A DNA stretch of 64,000 nt. Origin: CBDFNC01 sp965249895. GTDB lineage: Bacteria > Pseudomonadota > Gammaproteobacteria > Enterobacterales > CBDFNC01. Position 1 is the stretch's first letter. The number at the start of each line of letters is the position of its first letter. Where the stretch lies: positions 124,001 through 188,000 of the forward strand of contig CBDFNC010000004.1 in the NCBI GenBank assembly GCA_965249895.1, in the 5' to 3' direction. The notes beneath the pieces are model-generated. The model had not been told where the DNA came from. It worked only from the letters and a program-made list of their open reading frames with translations, and did no database searches. A program made the translations under genes and the position numbers. Shown here piece by piece: positions 43,509 through 53,609 of the stretch.

Positions 43509-44240
43509 ATGGAATTTACTACTTATCGAAAATTGTTGCTACTCAAGCGATTTCTGGCCACAGCAATAGTATTGGCCGGCTGTTTAAGCACATATACAAG
43601 CCTTGCAGCACAGGACAACAAGGGAAAGGATTTTATCCTGCCATTTCTGCCAAACTATACGGGAGCCAACGTTATCCAGTTGCATCTAACCTCAGATACT
43701 AACACCGATGTATTGATTGAGTACCCAGTCAACTCACCCACCTTTTCCACAACTGTAACACTCACCCCAGGCGACATAACCTTGGTTGATATCCCGTTGA
43801 CGGCTGGCAACTGGACAAGCGGTGTTGTGGCCAACAACGCGGTTCGTACTACAGCGGACAACGAGTTCGTCACCTATATGGTGAACCTCCGGAGATTCAC
43901 TTCGGACGCAGCCCTGGGCCTACCGATAGATACAATGAATACCCAGTATATTGTCGCTAGTTATCAACAAACCCAAGGTAGATACGGCACACAACTAAAC
44001 GTCTACGCAGCTTATGACAATACTACGGTAACTATCACACCCTCAGTGGATTTAGCGGGTCATTCCGCTGGCACTCCGTTTACAGTCAACCTAAAGCGCG
44101 GTGAAGCATACTATGCTGAGGCCAGATCCGGAGATCTAAGCAGCACTATTATTGAAGCAAACCGGCCAGTTGGACTGGTTAACGGTGTAGAGTGCGTCAA
44201 CGTACCAAACAGAATTTGGTGGAAGCCTCAACATCAATGA
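43509..44240 (+). pseudogene. IgGFc-binding-like secreted protein, truncated
   Basis: 243 residues. N-terminal membrane/signal segment (about 15-33, with a possible lipobox-like LAGC), then a beta-rich domain of the IgGFc-binding N-terminal type: GKDFILPFLPNYTGANVIQLHLTS, NTDVLIEYP, TLTPGDITLVDIP, YMVNLRRFTSDAALGLP and IIEANRPVGLVNGVECVNVPNRI. The homology stops near 44214. The last residues (WWKPQHQ) come from reading the next gene piece in the wrong frame, so the domain has been cut by a deletion or recombination. Confidence 0.75.
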
Positions 44241-44449
44241 AGTATCGTGGGAATCGGCAGCTTTCCTGCAAAATAACCAAGCGGATAGTTTTACCTTAGC
44301 GGCTCTTACTTTTGATACTATTCGCCCAGGTACCAGCAATGTAGAGTTTGACGCCATATGGGCTCTTGGAGACCAAGTAGGTAGCCCACTAAACGCCAGT
44401 TTAGGTTCAGCCACTATTCAAGTGACTGGAGTACCCGAACCAACCACCT
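44215..44449 (+). pseudogene. PEP-CTERM protein, fragment before IS630
   Basis: Read in the frame that gives FGGSLNINEVSWES, this encodes a cohesin-like segment (FTLAALTFDTIRPGTSNVEFD, WALGDQVG) followed by VPEPTT, the start of a PEP-CTERM sorting signal. It has no start codon of its own and is out of frame with the IgGFc piece. It is interrupted by the IS630 element at a TA inside a TTA codon. Confidence 0.75.
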
Positions 44450-44451
44450 TA

Positions 44452-45602
44452 AGTAGGTGAGCATAAGTTTTCAGAGCTGCTCTCTGTTTGTTTTTTATGC
44501 AGTGGTACAGATATTTTTGCGTTTTTTCACCGACTCCAGTATACATGCATCAATTTTCAACATCATGCGTACCAATCCGTGAAAGTAGTATGGCGCCTTA
44601 CTGAGGCCGAACAAATTACCCTTAGAGAAGCTGTGGCTAATCACCCCAAACATCGTTGTAGAATCCGGGCTCATGCCATCCTACTCAGCCATAAGAGATA
44701 CGATATTAAGCAGCTAGCGGATATCTTCGATACCAGTTTGGAGACGCTTTCTAAATGGATCGATTGCTGGGAAGAGTTCGGGATCTCAAGCCTTTATGAC
44801 GCAAAGCGAACGGGGCGGCCCACTATTTATACGGATGAGGAGAAACAGCGCCTGAAAGAGCTTGTGGATGAGGAGCCTCATCAACTCAAGCGAGCCCAGT
44901 CCCTGATGGAGAAAGAAAGCGGCAAAAAAGCCAGCGTTTCAACGATTAAGCGAACGTTGAAAAAAAATTTAACTACAGCCATAAAAGAGCCAGACATTCA
45001 CTCAAACTAAAGCGTGATGAAGAGGCGTTCCGAAAGTGTTACAACACCCTGAATAAATTTATAAAGCTTGAACAAGAGGGCGAGTTGGACCTCTATTATT
45101 TCGATGAATCAGGTTTCAGCCAAAAATCGAACTTACCTTACGCATGGAGCCCAGTCGGTGAGCCGTTTGCATTTCCTGCCTATTCGCATAGTAAGCGATT
45201 GAACGTACTTGGCTTTTTAAGCCGCCAAGGAAAGCTGGTTTACCACAGTACCGAAGGTCACGTTACTACTGACACAGTCATCGAGGCGTTTGAAAATCTG
45301 ATAGAAAATAAGCCACACACCGCAAAGAAAAAACTGACAGTCGTTTTTCTGGACAACGCATCTTTTCACCGCTCTGCGAAATTTAAAGAGAAATGCAGTG
45401 ACTGGATAACAGAGGGTGTTTTGGTGCTGTATCTGCCAGCTTATTCGCCAGAGTTGAATATCATAGAAATACTATGGCGGAAAATTAAGTATGAATGGCT
45501 TCCCACCTGCGCTTTTGAAACATTTGAAAATCTGACCAAGTGTGTAAAAAACACCCTGTCTAATTATCCATCTAAATACAGAATAACTTTTACCTAGGCA
45601 CT
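44452..45602 (+). mobile_element. IS630-family element in a PEP-CTERM gene
   Basis: 1151 bp flanked by TA (44450-44451 and 45603-45604), the IS630/Tc1 target duplication. The ends are imperfect inverted repeats, AGTAGGTGAGCATAAGTT and AGTGCCTAGGTAAAAGTT. Excising it rejoins the host gene in frame. A 155-bp remnant of the same element lies at 62054-62208. Confidence 0.92.
44579..45597 (+). CDS. IS630 transposase, two frames joined by a likely -1 frameshift
   Basis: The first frame (44579-45010) holds the N-terminal HTH (KQLADIFDTSLETLSKWIDCW, GRPTIYTDEEKQRL). The second (open well before 45085, to 45597) holds the DDE domain: FDESGFS, VVFLDNASFHRS and YSPELNIIEILWRKIKYEWL. They meet at a run of eight A (44960-44967). 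A -1 slip there continues as KFNYSHKRARHSLKLKRDEE, typical for the family, with no other lesion. So programmed frameshifting is as likely as a mutation. Total about 339 residues. Confidence 0.85.
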
Positions 45603-45604
45603 TA

Positions 45605-45676
45605 GTACTATTTGGCTTGGGCTTGTACGCAATTACTCGACAGCTGCGTAATAAGGCAATTTTAGCCGGTTTTTAG
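45605..45676 (+). pseudogene. PEP-CTERM sorting signal, part after IS630
   Basis: In frame with 44215-44449 once IS630 is removed: VPEPTT-L joins LFGLGLYAI (membrane helix) and the basic TRQLRNK tail, ending at TAG 45674. This is a complete PEP-CTERM tripartite signal recognised by exosortase. A terminator follows within 10 bases. Confidence 0.85.
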
Positions 45677-45680
45677 GTGA

Positions 45681-45711
45681 AAGTCCCTTGGCTAATCAGG
45701 GGACTTGTTTT
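45681..45711 (+). terminator. rho-independent terminator of the PEP-CTERM gene
   Basis: Stem AAGTCCC / GGGACTT followed by TGTTTTG, just behind the reconstructed PEP-CTERM stop codon. Confidence 0.7.
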
Positions 45712-45857
45712 GCGTCCGAGCAATTTACCGTAATTCTTCACACATAAAGTCCATTGCTTGGCTTTCGTTATTCTCAAAGGAATATTTTGGAATTGTCAAA
45801 ATTTAGGACATCCACAATCTAAATGGTAAAATGGTGGGTGACCCCAATCTATAGTAT

Positions 45858-46790
45858 TCATGTTGAGCAGGAAAATACTTTTTTAGCAACTGTCGCTTTC
45901 TGGTTTGTTGCTTGTATATTTAACCACACAAAATATGCAACACTAGAAGTCAACAGGAGGAGAGAGGTAAACAAGTAGAAGTCCCATTTAAAAGATGGAG
46001 TAAATATCGAAATCACGAATGTTGTAATTGGCATAGTTGCCATCAAGGCTGCAGACAACAAAGGACTTGTATATTCAATTCCTTTTTGTATTAAGTATAA
46101 ACACACTGTCACCCCTAAAAATGCAACAAATACGATTTCAATATTCAACTTTTCAATATACGCGCCAGCAGAGCCAGAGCTAAAACAAATAGCAAACAAA
46201 CTAATTGCCGTCACTATATAAAACCTATGAGCCATAATTTCAGTCGATTTAAACCCAATATCGAATAGTTTCCTTTGAGTTAGAATAATAAGTGCAGCAC
46301 CAATGGAAGTGAAGAAAGAAAGTAATAAACCAAGATAGCTAGATTCTTCTGCGACATCATCAAGAGAAAAGTAAGCGATTAGAAATGTGCTAATCACTAT
46401 CGAAACTGCGGCTAAAAGAGTATTTAACTCCCCCCTAAACCTGAAACCACTCCTAATCGAAAGTACAAAAATCACTAAACATCCTGTTTCCACACTTGAA
46501 ACAACGACTGGGCTAGAGTACTTCAATGCATATAAAAAGGAAAAAAACGTAGCAGCGCTTAATATATTTAGCCAAAGAAATGTCGGAAAACTATTCCTAA
46601 ATCTAACTAAACTTCCCTCCCCCGACATTCTAAAAGTTATTACAATAAAGAACATCATTGATATTGCGTAAGAAGTTAGCGCAAACTCAATCGGTGAATA
46701 AACTGAAGAGAAACTACTGTACCAAACCTTGTTAACAGAATTAAGTAGATGACTCATCTGTATCAATGCAATACCAATTAGTAGTTTCAT
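45858..46790 (-). CDS. EamA/DMT-family transporter
   Basis: 310 residues with about ten membrane helices in two EamA repeats (about 5-140 and 150-290); the second repeat ends SPLLSAALMATMPITTFVISIF. EamA proteins usually export metabolites. It overlaps the ATP-grasp gene stop by 4 bases, so it is probably the exporter of the product of that operon. AT-rich like its neighbours. Confidence 0.9.
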   Translation of the reverse strand: MKLLIGIALIQMSHLLNSVNKVWYSSFSSVYSPIEFALTSYAISMMFFIVITFRMSGEGSLVRFRNSFPTFLWLNILSAATFFSFLYALKYSSPVVVSSVETGCLVIFVLSIRSGFRFRGELNTLLAAVSIVISTFLIAYFSLDDVAEESSYLGLLLSFFTSIGAALIILTQRKLFDIGFKSTEIMAHRFYIVTAISLFAICFSSGSAGAYIEKLNIEIVFVAFLGVTVCLYLIQKGIEYTSPLLSAALMATMPITTFVISIFTPSFKWDFYLFTSLLLLTSSVAYFVWLNIQATNQKATVAKKVFSCST

Positions 46791-48055
46791 CTATAGGTTC
46801 CCAAAAACTCACCGTTAGACTTTAACTGACGAACTAATTGTAGATCGTGACTGAGCTGCTCAAAATTATCATGTAACAAGCATAAATATCCTTGACCAGC
46901 TATCGTATCAGCTGTTTTACTTACAACTTCATTTACGCTAGGAATGTTAGATTCTCCATAATAGGAGGAAAGATTTTTGGAAAACTCTACACCACGCTGG
47001 TTTGAAATAGTTCCATCTTCTTTGAACGTCATATCAACAATAGCCATGTACTTACTTGGCTTGTATATTTCACCATTCAAACATCTTTCTCGTGCATTAT
47101 TCATATCCAAATATACATCAGCGGTAAGGTATGAATGATTCGTTCCAAGGCATGCTTTAAATAGATCAACCGGCATCGCCCCCCCCATCGGTCTACCATT
47201 AACCTCAATCATAACTGGCCCTTTGGAAGTTTGCATAATCTCTATATGGGATGCGCCGTGTGTTATTCCTAAAGCATCCAAGCAAGATATTGCATACTCT
47301 ATTACTTCCGGAACCGGCTTTATATCAGGGGGAAGTAATATCCTATCTTCCAAAATTTGTTTCGTATTATCAAATCTAGTTCTATTTGTATACCATACAT
47401 CCGAAATACTATGGTGCCCATCCCACGAAATGGTATTAACTATATACTGAGCCCCAAATAAATAGCTTTGTGCGATCACCTCGGAATTTTTCTTTCCAAG
47501 TATATTCTTGGAATTGAGCAAACTACGAATTGAAGTAATACATACTTCTTTCGAGTCACAAATACTAAGACCATCTGACGCCACACTATCTTGAGGCTTC
47601 AAAACAACTGGCCAATCAAGGGGATAAAGTCCTCCTATCCAATCTAAGAGTTGCGCTTCATTTCTTATTTTTCGTTGTTTAGGAACTCTGATATCATTAC
47701 AACTTAGTGCGTCAATCATTGCACCCTTTAACTCTCTTTCAGCCTTATTGTCTTTCTTATTACAGGGTAAATTTAGGCTTCTAGCCAAACTATCGGCCAG
47801 TGATACACCACTCTCAGCGCCAGCAATTATGGCTATGGGATCAAATTTCTTAATATCAGCAACAAACTTATCAAAATTTGAACTATATGGTAAAACATGG
47901 TCATAACTTGATTCATTATAGCTTGGAACGAAAATATCGAAAATAGTTTCCATACTCTGTACATGTATTGTTCTAATATTATTTTTAGAGAGGTATGGTG
48001 CCAGTAGTTTCCCAGTAGAGTAACCATCAACGATAACAACAGTTTCATTAGTCAT
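46787..48055 (-). CDS. ATP-grasp ligase (BacD / carboxylate-amine ligase type)
   Basis: 422 residues from ATG 48055, with GGAGA upstream (a GTG at 48067 would contain that site). A pre-ATP-grasp domain (VVIVDGYSTGKLLAPYL) is followed by the ATP-binding part: WPVVLKPQDSVASDGL with the ATP lysine, SEVIAQSYLFGAQYIVNT, and the Mg2+-binding IEIMQTSKGPVMIEVNGRPMGG. This pattern resembles L-amino-acid ligases and other enzymes that join a carboxylate to an amine through an acyl-phosphate. Substrates unknown. Between the FAD protein and the EamA exporter in one operon. Confidence 0.9.
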   Translation of the reverse strand: MTNETVVIVDGYSTGKLLAPYLSKNNIRTIHVQSMETIFDIFVPSYNESSYDHVLPYSSNFDKFVADIKKFDPIAIIAGAESGVSLADSLARSLNLPCNKKDNKAERELKGAMIDALSCNDIRVPKQRKIRNEAQLLDWIGGLYPLDWPVVLKPQDSVASDGLSICDSKEVCITSIRSLLNSKNILGKKNSEVIAQSYLFGAQYIVNTISWDGHHSISDVWYTNRTRFDNTKQILEDRILLPPDIKPVPEVIEYAISCLDALGITHGASHIEIMQTSKGPVMIEVNGRPMGGAMPVDLFKACLGTNHSYLTADVYLDMNNARERCLNGEIYKPSKYMAIVDMTFKEDGTISNQRGVEFSKNLSSYYGESNIPSVNEVVSKTADTIAGQGYLCLLHDNFEQLSHDLQLVRQLKSNGEFLGTYR

Positions 48056-48069
48056 ATTTTTCTCCACAC

Positions 48070-49497
48070 TTAGCTTTGAACTGATTCTTCTGCATTCGTC
48101 TTAAGCTCATTATTTACTATTTCTTTCGCAACATTGGAAGCGTGAAACGTAATCTCTCGAACATAGTTGACTACAGGCAAGCTATTTCTCATTGAGCCTA
48201 TCAAATAAATCCCACAATCAACACCAACCGGGGTACACCTGGAAGGCTTAAATAATAGAGGGGAGTTACTCCGCATTAAACTTATCGTTCCATCCTTCTG
48301 GAAGTACAATTTTGATTTGACACAACCTGAAGCGTCAATAACATAGTCATATTTCTTATTTTTATAATTAACAACTTTAATTAACTTTTTGCTAAGGAAA
48401 TCAAAGTCATCCCAATTGACTTCCCCTTTTTGCATTGTAATTCGGTTTGCCTCGAATAACTCACATATTTTTTTAGCTGTGGATCCTGGAAAGGAATACA
48501 GATAACGTTTGATCAAGGTACCATATTCAGAAAAAAACAACTCTCGTTCTGAGTCAGTAAACAATGGCCATACAGCGTTTAACGTAAACATTATATTATC
48601 TAGTGTTTTCTGCCACGAAATATTATCTTTCTCAGTTGAGATCGACAGGTCTCTTTTTAACTGTAGATATGGATCCCCTCCTTCAACTGTTATACTCCCA
48701 TTAAAATTGAGTCTAATTTCCTTTCTTACAGCACGAACGAACGACTTGTATACTGTAGTACTTGTTTCTTTAGAATATTTTAGAATATTTGCTTTACTTA
48801 GATACTTAGCGAGATTCATTATCACCTCGCTTCTAACTGCAGGGAAATAACCTGAACTTGATATGAAATCGGCTTTTATATTATCCTTATCACCAACTAG
48901 TAGCGCGACATCAATTGCGCTTAATCTACTACCAACAACTAAAATTCTATACTTTGAGTTTGGAATATCCTGAATCAACTTTTGCTCCTCAGGATAATAC
49001 ATATGATTATGTATTTTACTGGTTCTTTCTTTGTGACCTAATCCAAATACAATCATATCACCGACAGAAACTTCACCATTTGTTGCCGTAACAATTTTTT
49101 TATTCTTACGTACTTTTAAATGACTGAACTCCGATTGCTTTACTACTATTTTTATCCCTTTCTCTTTAGCTAGCGTGTAAGAGTTATATGCAACATCACC
49201 TAGGTACATGCCATATAGAGATCTCGGAACAAAGTCTTTTTCGTCATATGAATAACCATTCCTCTTGAGCCAGTTAACGAAATGAAGTGGGTCATGATTG
49301 AATATTGAATTCACTCCTGAAGATGAGTTACATAGTGATGATTGTGGCTGATTGAAAAAATTAGGTGCAAAGCCAAGTCCAAATGGTGATATTACTTCTA
49401 TTTCCAAACACTCCTGTTCAGCTTGGTATTCATAAATAATGGTGGATATAAATGAAAGAGAGCTAACCCCCCCGCCCAAAACAATGATTTTTCTCAT
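48070..49497 (-). CDS. FAD-dependent oxidoreductase of the small cluster
   Basis: 475 residues from ATG 49497 (GAGAGGG upstream; the TTG at 49509 would include it). The N-terminal Rossmann motif KIIVLGGGVSSLSFIS binds FAD. GFAPNFFNQPQSSLCN and a second nucleotide-binding segment (YRILVVGSRLSAIDVAL, near residue 195) indicate an FAD/NAD(P) enzyme of the PF13454 type. The late YVIDASGCVKSKL and GIYLIGSMRNSLP fit that family. Reaction unknown; oxidation or N-hydroxylation of an amino-acid-like substrate is a guess. First gene of a three-gene operon; 14 bp separate it from the ATP-grasp gene. Confidence 0.85.
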   Translation of the reverse strand: MRKIIVLGGGVSSLSFISTIIYEYQAEQECLEIEVISPFGLGFAPNFFNQPQSSLCNSSSGVNSIFNHDPLHFVNWLKRNGYSYDEKDFVPRSLYGMYLGDVAYNSYTLAKEKGIKIVVKQSEFSHLKVRKNKKIVTATNGEVSVGDMIVFGLGHKERTSKIHNHMYYPEEQKLIQDIPNSKYRILVVGSRLSAIDVALLVGDKDNIKADFISSSGYFPAVRSEVIMNLAKYLSKANILKYSKETSTTVYKSFVRAVRKEIRLNFNGSITVEGGDPYLQLKRDLSISTEKDNISWQKTLDNIMFTLNAVWPLFTDSERELFFSEYGTLIKRYLYSFPGSTAKKICELFEANRITMQKGEVNWDDFDFLSKKLIKVVNYKNKKYDYVIDASGCVKSKLYFQKDGTISLMRSNSPLLFKPSRCTPVGVDCGIYLIGSMRNSLPVVNYVREITFHASNVAKEIVNNELKTNAEESVQS

Positions 49498-50150
49498 GAT
49501 CCCTCTCAATTTCGACTAACCATATAGTAAATATCTCATATTACTGCTGGCATTGATTTAACCATCAAAAAAGATCTATAGAAATAGGAAAGAAACAGTT
49601 CCGATTCATTTTTCTCTTTCAATATTGACCCCAATTCATTTAACACTTGGTAGTAAACTTTAATTTTTCCGAACTATACGTGCTGTAAATATTTATTCAC
49701 GAACAAACTTGTAATATTTTGTAATTATTTGTAAGCAATGAGTTAACGTCTTGTTGGACATATATTGTTGCCAGCTAGTATTTTTTAAAAATAGAGGTAT
49801 TGTGATTTTTATGGGTTGTTAATTTGGCAATATCAACTATTAAAACTATCAATTGGCGGTTTATATATAGAGACCACTATAATTTTATGAGTATTACATA
49901 AGTTAATAATTTGATTCAGTACAGCCACTTAAATTTAACATTATTAACTATTTCTAAACATATTTATGGATTGAGCCTTATCTATCCCTCAGGAAGAATG
50001 GATCAAGTTGGTGCCAGGCCAACTGCATTTAATTTCATCATGTTTAACATTATTTTTCTCGTTAGAACGTAAGCACTAGAAGAAGTACTTGCTGAGTGAA
50101 TCTCTCCATTTTGATCACTGATTTCGGCGTGAATCGGTCACTTTTTTCAC
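49498..50150. promoter_or_regulatory. AT-rich leader region of the FAD/ATP-grasp/EamA operon
   Basis: About 650 very AT-rich bases upstream of the FAD gene with no convincing coding frame. It must hold the operon promoter. Repeats of TTGTAAT (49709-49735) are visible. The base composition contrasts with the mal and fdh regions and suggests acquired DNA. Confidence 0.45.
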
Positions 50151-50830
50151 TCTAAACCGAACATTTATGGCCATTTTCTGAAATCGATGGCCGGAATACA
50201 GCAAAATGTTCGTAGCTTTTATTTTTTAAGAACGAGCACAATGATGCATTAGCGATTACTGAAGCCAATCTTCGACCGAAATGTAAGCTTTGTACCTGTT
50301 AAAACGGAGCATCAACAGCTCATTCAAGAGCAGCACCGGATCCGCTAACGGTTTTTAAAAGGCAATACAGCGAAGCTTTTAGAAGCATGGTTACAGAGCT
50401 GATCCGTGAGTATTTGGATACGCTCAAATGGATTGCCAGCATAGGAAAAAATCTAAAGCGTTTTTAGCCTACTCTCCGTATGGGAAGATATTACTTAGTA
50501 TTCTAGGCATTGGGCTCATTGTCGCGTCGTCGCTGCTTGCTTCATTAGGCAAGCGTTTAGCCCTCCGAGAGAGTTCACCGAGTGGCTAGGATTAACACCT
50601 CAGCAATATGCATCAGTTACTTGCAGTCGCATGGGCGGGATAACTAAACGGGAAGATAGATACCTGTGAAAGCAGTTAGTTCATTGGCCGCGTACAGTCA
50701 TTTACCACGCGAAAGATAAAGCCGATGCGCTGAGCTTGAGGGAAAATAAGCTCGTAGCAAGGCAAGGCTTTGATAAGGCGGCGGTCGCGATGGCACACAA
50801 GCTTGCCAGACTGATATGAATACTGTTGCA
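50150..50830 (+). pseudogene. IS110-family transposase remnant
   Basis: Broken pieces of one IS110-type transposase can be read in changing frames: HNDALAITEANLRPK (50237), LLSILGIGLIVASSLLASLG-like text (50490), FTEWLGLTPQQYASVTCSRMGGITKREDRYL (50570) and VIYHAKDKADALSLREN ... MAHKLARLI (50698-50818). Many frameshifts and stops show long decay. IS66 copy 2 sits directly behind it. Confidence 0.8.
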
Positions 50831-50910
50831 ACGCCAAGAGAACTATCGTCCTCAGCCAGAGGTAAGGGCAGGATCAAACTTTCAGAAATAACCACATAGC
50901 TAAAAGTTTA

Positions 50911-52624
50911 GTAACTATTCAGCTGGCGGAATATTATTCAATTTTTCCTGAATGAAGTCTGGCCACTTTCCGGCAAACAGGCACTCCAGCGCCTGCCCGA
51001 CACCGACATTATTTTTCTGGCACTTTGATGTATAACTGCGGACCCGGCAAAAGACCTTGGCTCCTTCCATGGAGCGGAAACACCCAGAGATTTTTTGCTG
51101 CACCTTTGCCATTCTGATATCCCTCTCTCCTTGGTTGTTGGTGAAAGGAACCGCTGGATTATCCATGAATCTCAGCACATCATCCTCAAAATCCCTGAGC
51201 CGCTCTAGTAAGTTCCTGGCCTTGCTGCGGGCGACCCGCCCCTTTTTCTTCTTGCCCGTTTGCGGCGGGGGCGGGCACTCCCGCTCCGCCTTATCGAGCA
51301 AACTCTGATACTTTTTCCGCCACTGTAACGCAGTATCGTTATCAAGCTGGCCACCGGCATCATTTACTGCATCATTGATGTCAATGAGCCGTTCATACAT
51401 CCCATTAGCCCACTCTTGCCCGTCTTGCTCATAGGCGCGGGTAAGTTCCCGCAGGTGATGGGCATTGCACAAACTGTGGAACACTTGCGTATAGCGGTAA
51501 TAAGGTTTCCAGTGGTCATGGCAGAGTGTCCCGGCGAACTGAGGCAGTATGCCTATTTCATCCATTGCCTCCTTACCGCGTTTTGCGTGAGGCTCAAACC
51601 AGGTCCACTCTCCGTTCGATGCATTATGAAGCCAGATGCGCTTGCCGCCGACATTAATACCCGTCTCGTCCGCGTGAATTAACCCGCCATTGATGAGTTC
51701 GAGCTTGGCCAGCGTCTCAAAGTCAGCCAGCATGTGGTAAGCCAGCTTGTTAAAGTTGAACAGTGAGCCGGTACTCAAGGAGATGCCAAACATTTCATCA
51801 AAATGCTGCTGCACCCGGTCATAAGGAATGAGTTGGTACACTGACATATAGACGGCGTTCGCCTTAACCGATGCACCATACTTAGCCGCCCTGTCCACGT
51901 CAGCAGGGAAATCAGCGGTAAACCGGTTGCCCTGCGCGTCTTCCAGAATTTGTGCCCGGTATTCTTTAACCCAGCGGGAAATTTGGATATCAAATACCTG
52001 GCGACGGTCATAGCCTACGTCATGGTACTGCCCTGGCGGCAAGCTATCCCGGTTGACCGGAACCTGAATAATTTCGTCCGGATCATCGACTGGCTTGAGC
52101 GTCTTGCCCTCGCGGCCTTTTTGCCCGCCCTGTTTATTGTTACTTTTCTTTCGCTCTTCTTTAGGGCGGCTTGCTGCTATTTCGGCTATTAAGAGACAGG
52201 CGACCAAACAATAGCTTGATCAGCAGCAACATCATTTGTACGGCAGCCACTAAAGCAGGAGATGCGGCCTTGTCATTTTTCAAGGCGTTTTCTACTTGCT
52301 CAATGGTGGCGTTGACATCCAATGACTCGGGTATCAACGTTGCTGTGTTTGTCTGCTTATTCATGGGGCTATTATACCCTCTGTTTTTTCGGGCAATTTT
52401 TTGCTTCTGTAAGCCAATCTAAGGCGTTGTATTTTTCTGTGCCGGGGGCGCTATGCTTGGTGTACACCTGTTGTCTTGGCGCTCTTGTGGTTAAGTTAAT
52501 CGTTGCTTACAAGCGCTCATTACAGTGACGCATGAAAATGCACTAAATCAGTCAAAACCGTGTCAAGAAGTTTTGAAAAAAATAATGCATTTATTGCGGG
52601 GTTTTTAGCCAGCTGAATAGTTAC
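50911..52624 (-). mobile_element. IS66-family element, copy 2
   Basis: 1714 bp between GTAACTATTCAGCTG and CAGCTGAATAGTTAC. Both flanks carry AAAGTTTA (50903-50910 and 52625-52632), a perfect 8-bp target duplication. Same family as copy 1 in malG but oriented oppositely and without the large deletions. Confidence 0.95.
50915..52364 (-). pseudogene. IS66 TnpC transposase, one frameshift
   Basis: The N-terminus (ATG 52364, MNKQTNTATLIPESLDVNAT) runs 67 residues to NSSKPP. The rest (430 residues in another frame from about 52190) covers the Lys-rich linker, D1 HADETGINV, D2 LCHDHWKPY and E NNQGERDIRMAKV. Compared with copy 1, 20 bp between two CCGCCCT repeats are lost, shifting the frame. Apart from that single slippage deletion the gene is complete, so this copy was active recently. 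Confidence 0.92.
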
Positions 52625-52707
52625 AAAGTTTATAACAGAGACAAGACATTTTGAACTTATCCGTGATTTAACGATCAAATCTCCAAATTACTGAATTTGG
52701 TTGAAAA

Positions 52708-52990
52708 ATGGTATTAATTGAACAGTTACAAAAGGTCCAGGAAAATCGCTCGCACATCAATCAAGACTATCCCGTCATTGAGGTCGTGTTTCTGGTGATA
52801 GTCGCTATGCTCTGTGGACAAAAGCAATGGACTGACATTGAAGACTTCGGTAAGGGCAAGGAAAACCTAAAGTGGTTACGTCAATATTTGCCCTACAAAA
52901 ATGGCATTCCTACCCGACATAATATCGCCAGGATCATGCGGACTGTGGTTCCTGAAACCCTGCTGTCAGCAATGGTTGGGTGGGGGAATA
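52708..52990 (+). pseudogene. ISAs1-family transposase, N-terminal remnant
   Basis: MVLIEQLQKVQENRSHINQDYPVIEVVFLVIVAMLCG, then QWTDIEDFGKGKENLKWLRQYLPYKNGIPTRHNIARIMR, is the DDE_Tnp_1-associated N-terminal domain of ISAs1 transposases. The catalytic part (DGKTLRG) is missing. The next 120 bases (to 53112) match nothing I recognise. Confidence 0.8.
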
Positions 52991-53112
52991 TTCGCCGGGA
53001 AAGAAATGGTTGGGACATGGTGAAGGCCTGAACCCGAAGAGCAGTGAGGAGCCTGTGCAACTCAATTATTCTGTACCCAACCGCGCTTTAGGGATATTGG
53101 CGTTGATCGCTT

Positions 53113-53608
53113 ACCATTGCCAGTTGGAGACGCTGCGATATCCCAGTTGCGGCCACCGTCATTGCCCGGCTTGTCAGCACAACGCCAACAATGACTGGTT
53201 AGCGGCGCAGCAGCAAAAGTTATTGCCGGTTGATTATTATCTAATCACCTTCACGCTTCCGTATCAGCTCAGGGCCTTTGTCTGGCGCCACCAACAGTGG
53301 GCTTATCAAGCGCTGTTTCAGGCTGCCAGGCAAACCATTGATAGCTTTTTCAGCGAGATAAACAGCTTGGGATGTGACCAAGCAAAAGGAGTTGTGGCGT
53401 AGCAAAATAAAATTGAAGTTAACAGAGTAAATGCCGCGATAAAAAAACCGTAAATACAGTTGGTTGCCAATCTGGGCCGTGCTCGGCTCGAAAAAAAGAG
53501 CAACATAAAGCCCTCCTTCCTCGCGATGAGATATTTCCTATATAAGTAGCCCCGGGCTTGTCCAACCACAGGATTAAGTCGCGGCTGTGCGCGACCTAAT
53601 CCTTGTTA
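53113..53608 (+). mobile_element. IS91-family remnant with internal deletion
   Basis: 53113-53368 is nearly identical to 60764-61020 of the intact IS91 transposase gene (zinc-finger cysteines CGHRHCPACQ onward). The sequence then jumps about 667 bp to the element's 3' end (53369-53613 matching 61686-61943), including the terminal hairpin GTCGCGGC/GCGCGAC. Both copies end CCTTGTTAGTTAG. Confidence 0.88.
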
Positions 53609-53609
53609 G

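Noticed and set aside
52980..53402. 140-codon plus-strand frame considered as a gene
   Set aside because: It starts in unrecognised DNA and then runs through a deleted IS91 piece; a chance fusion.
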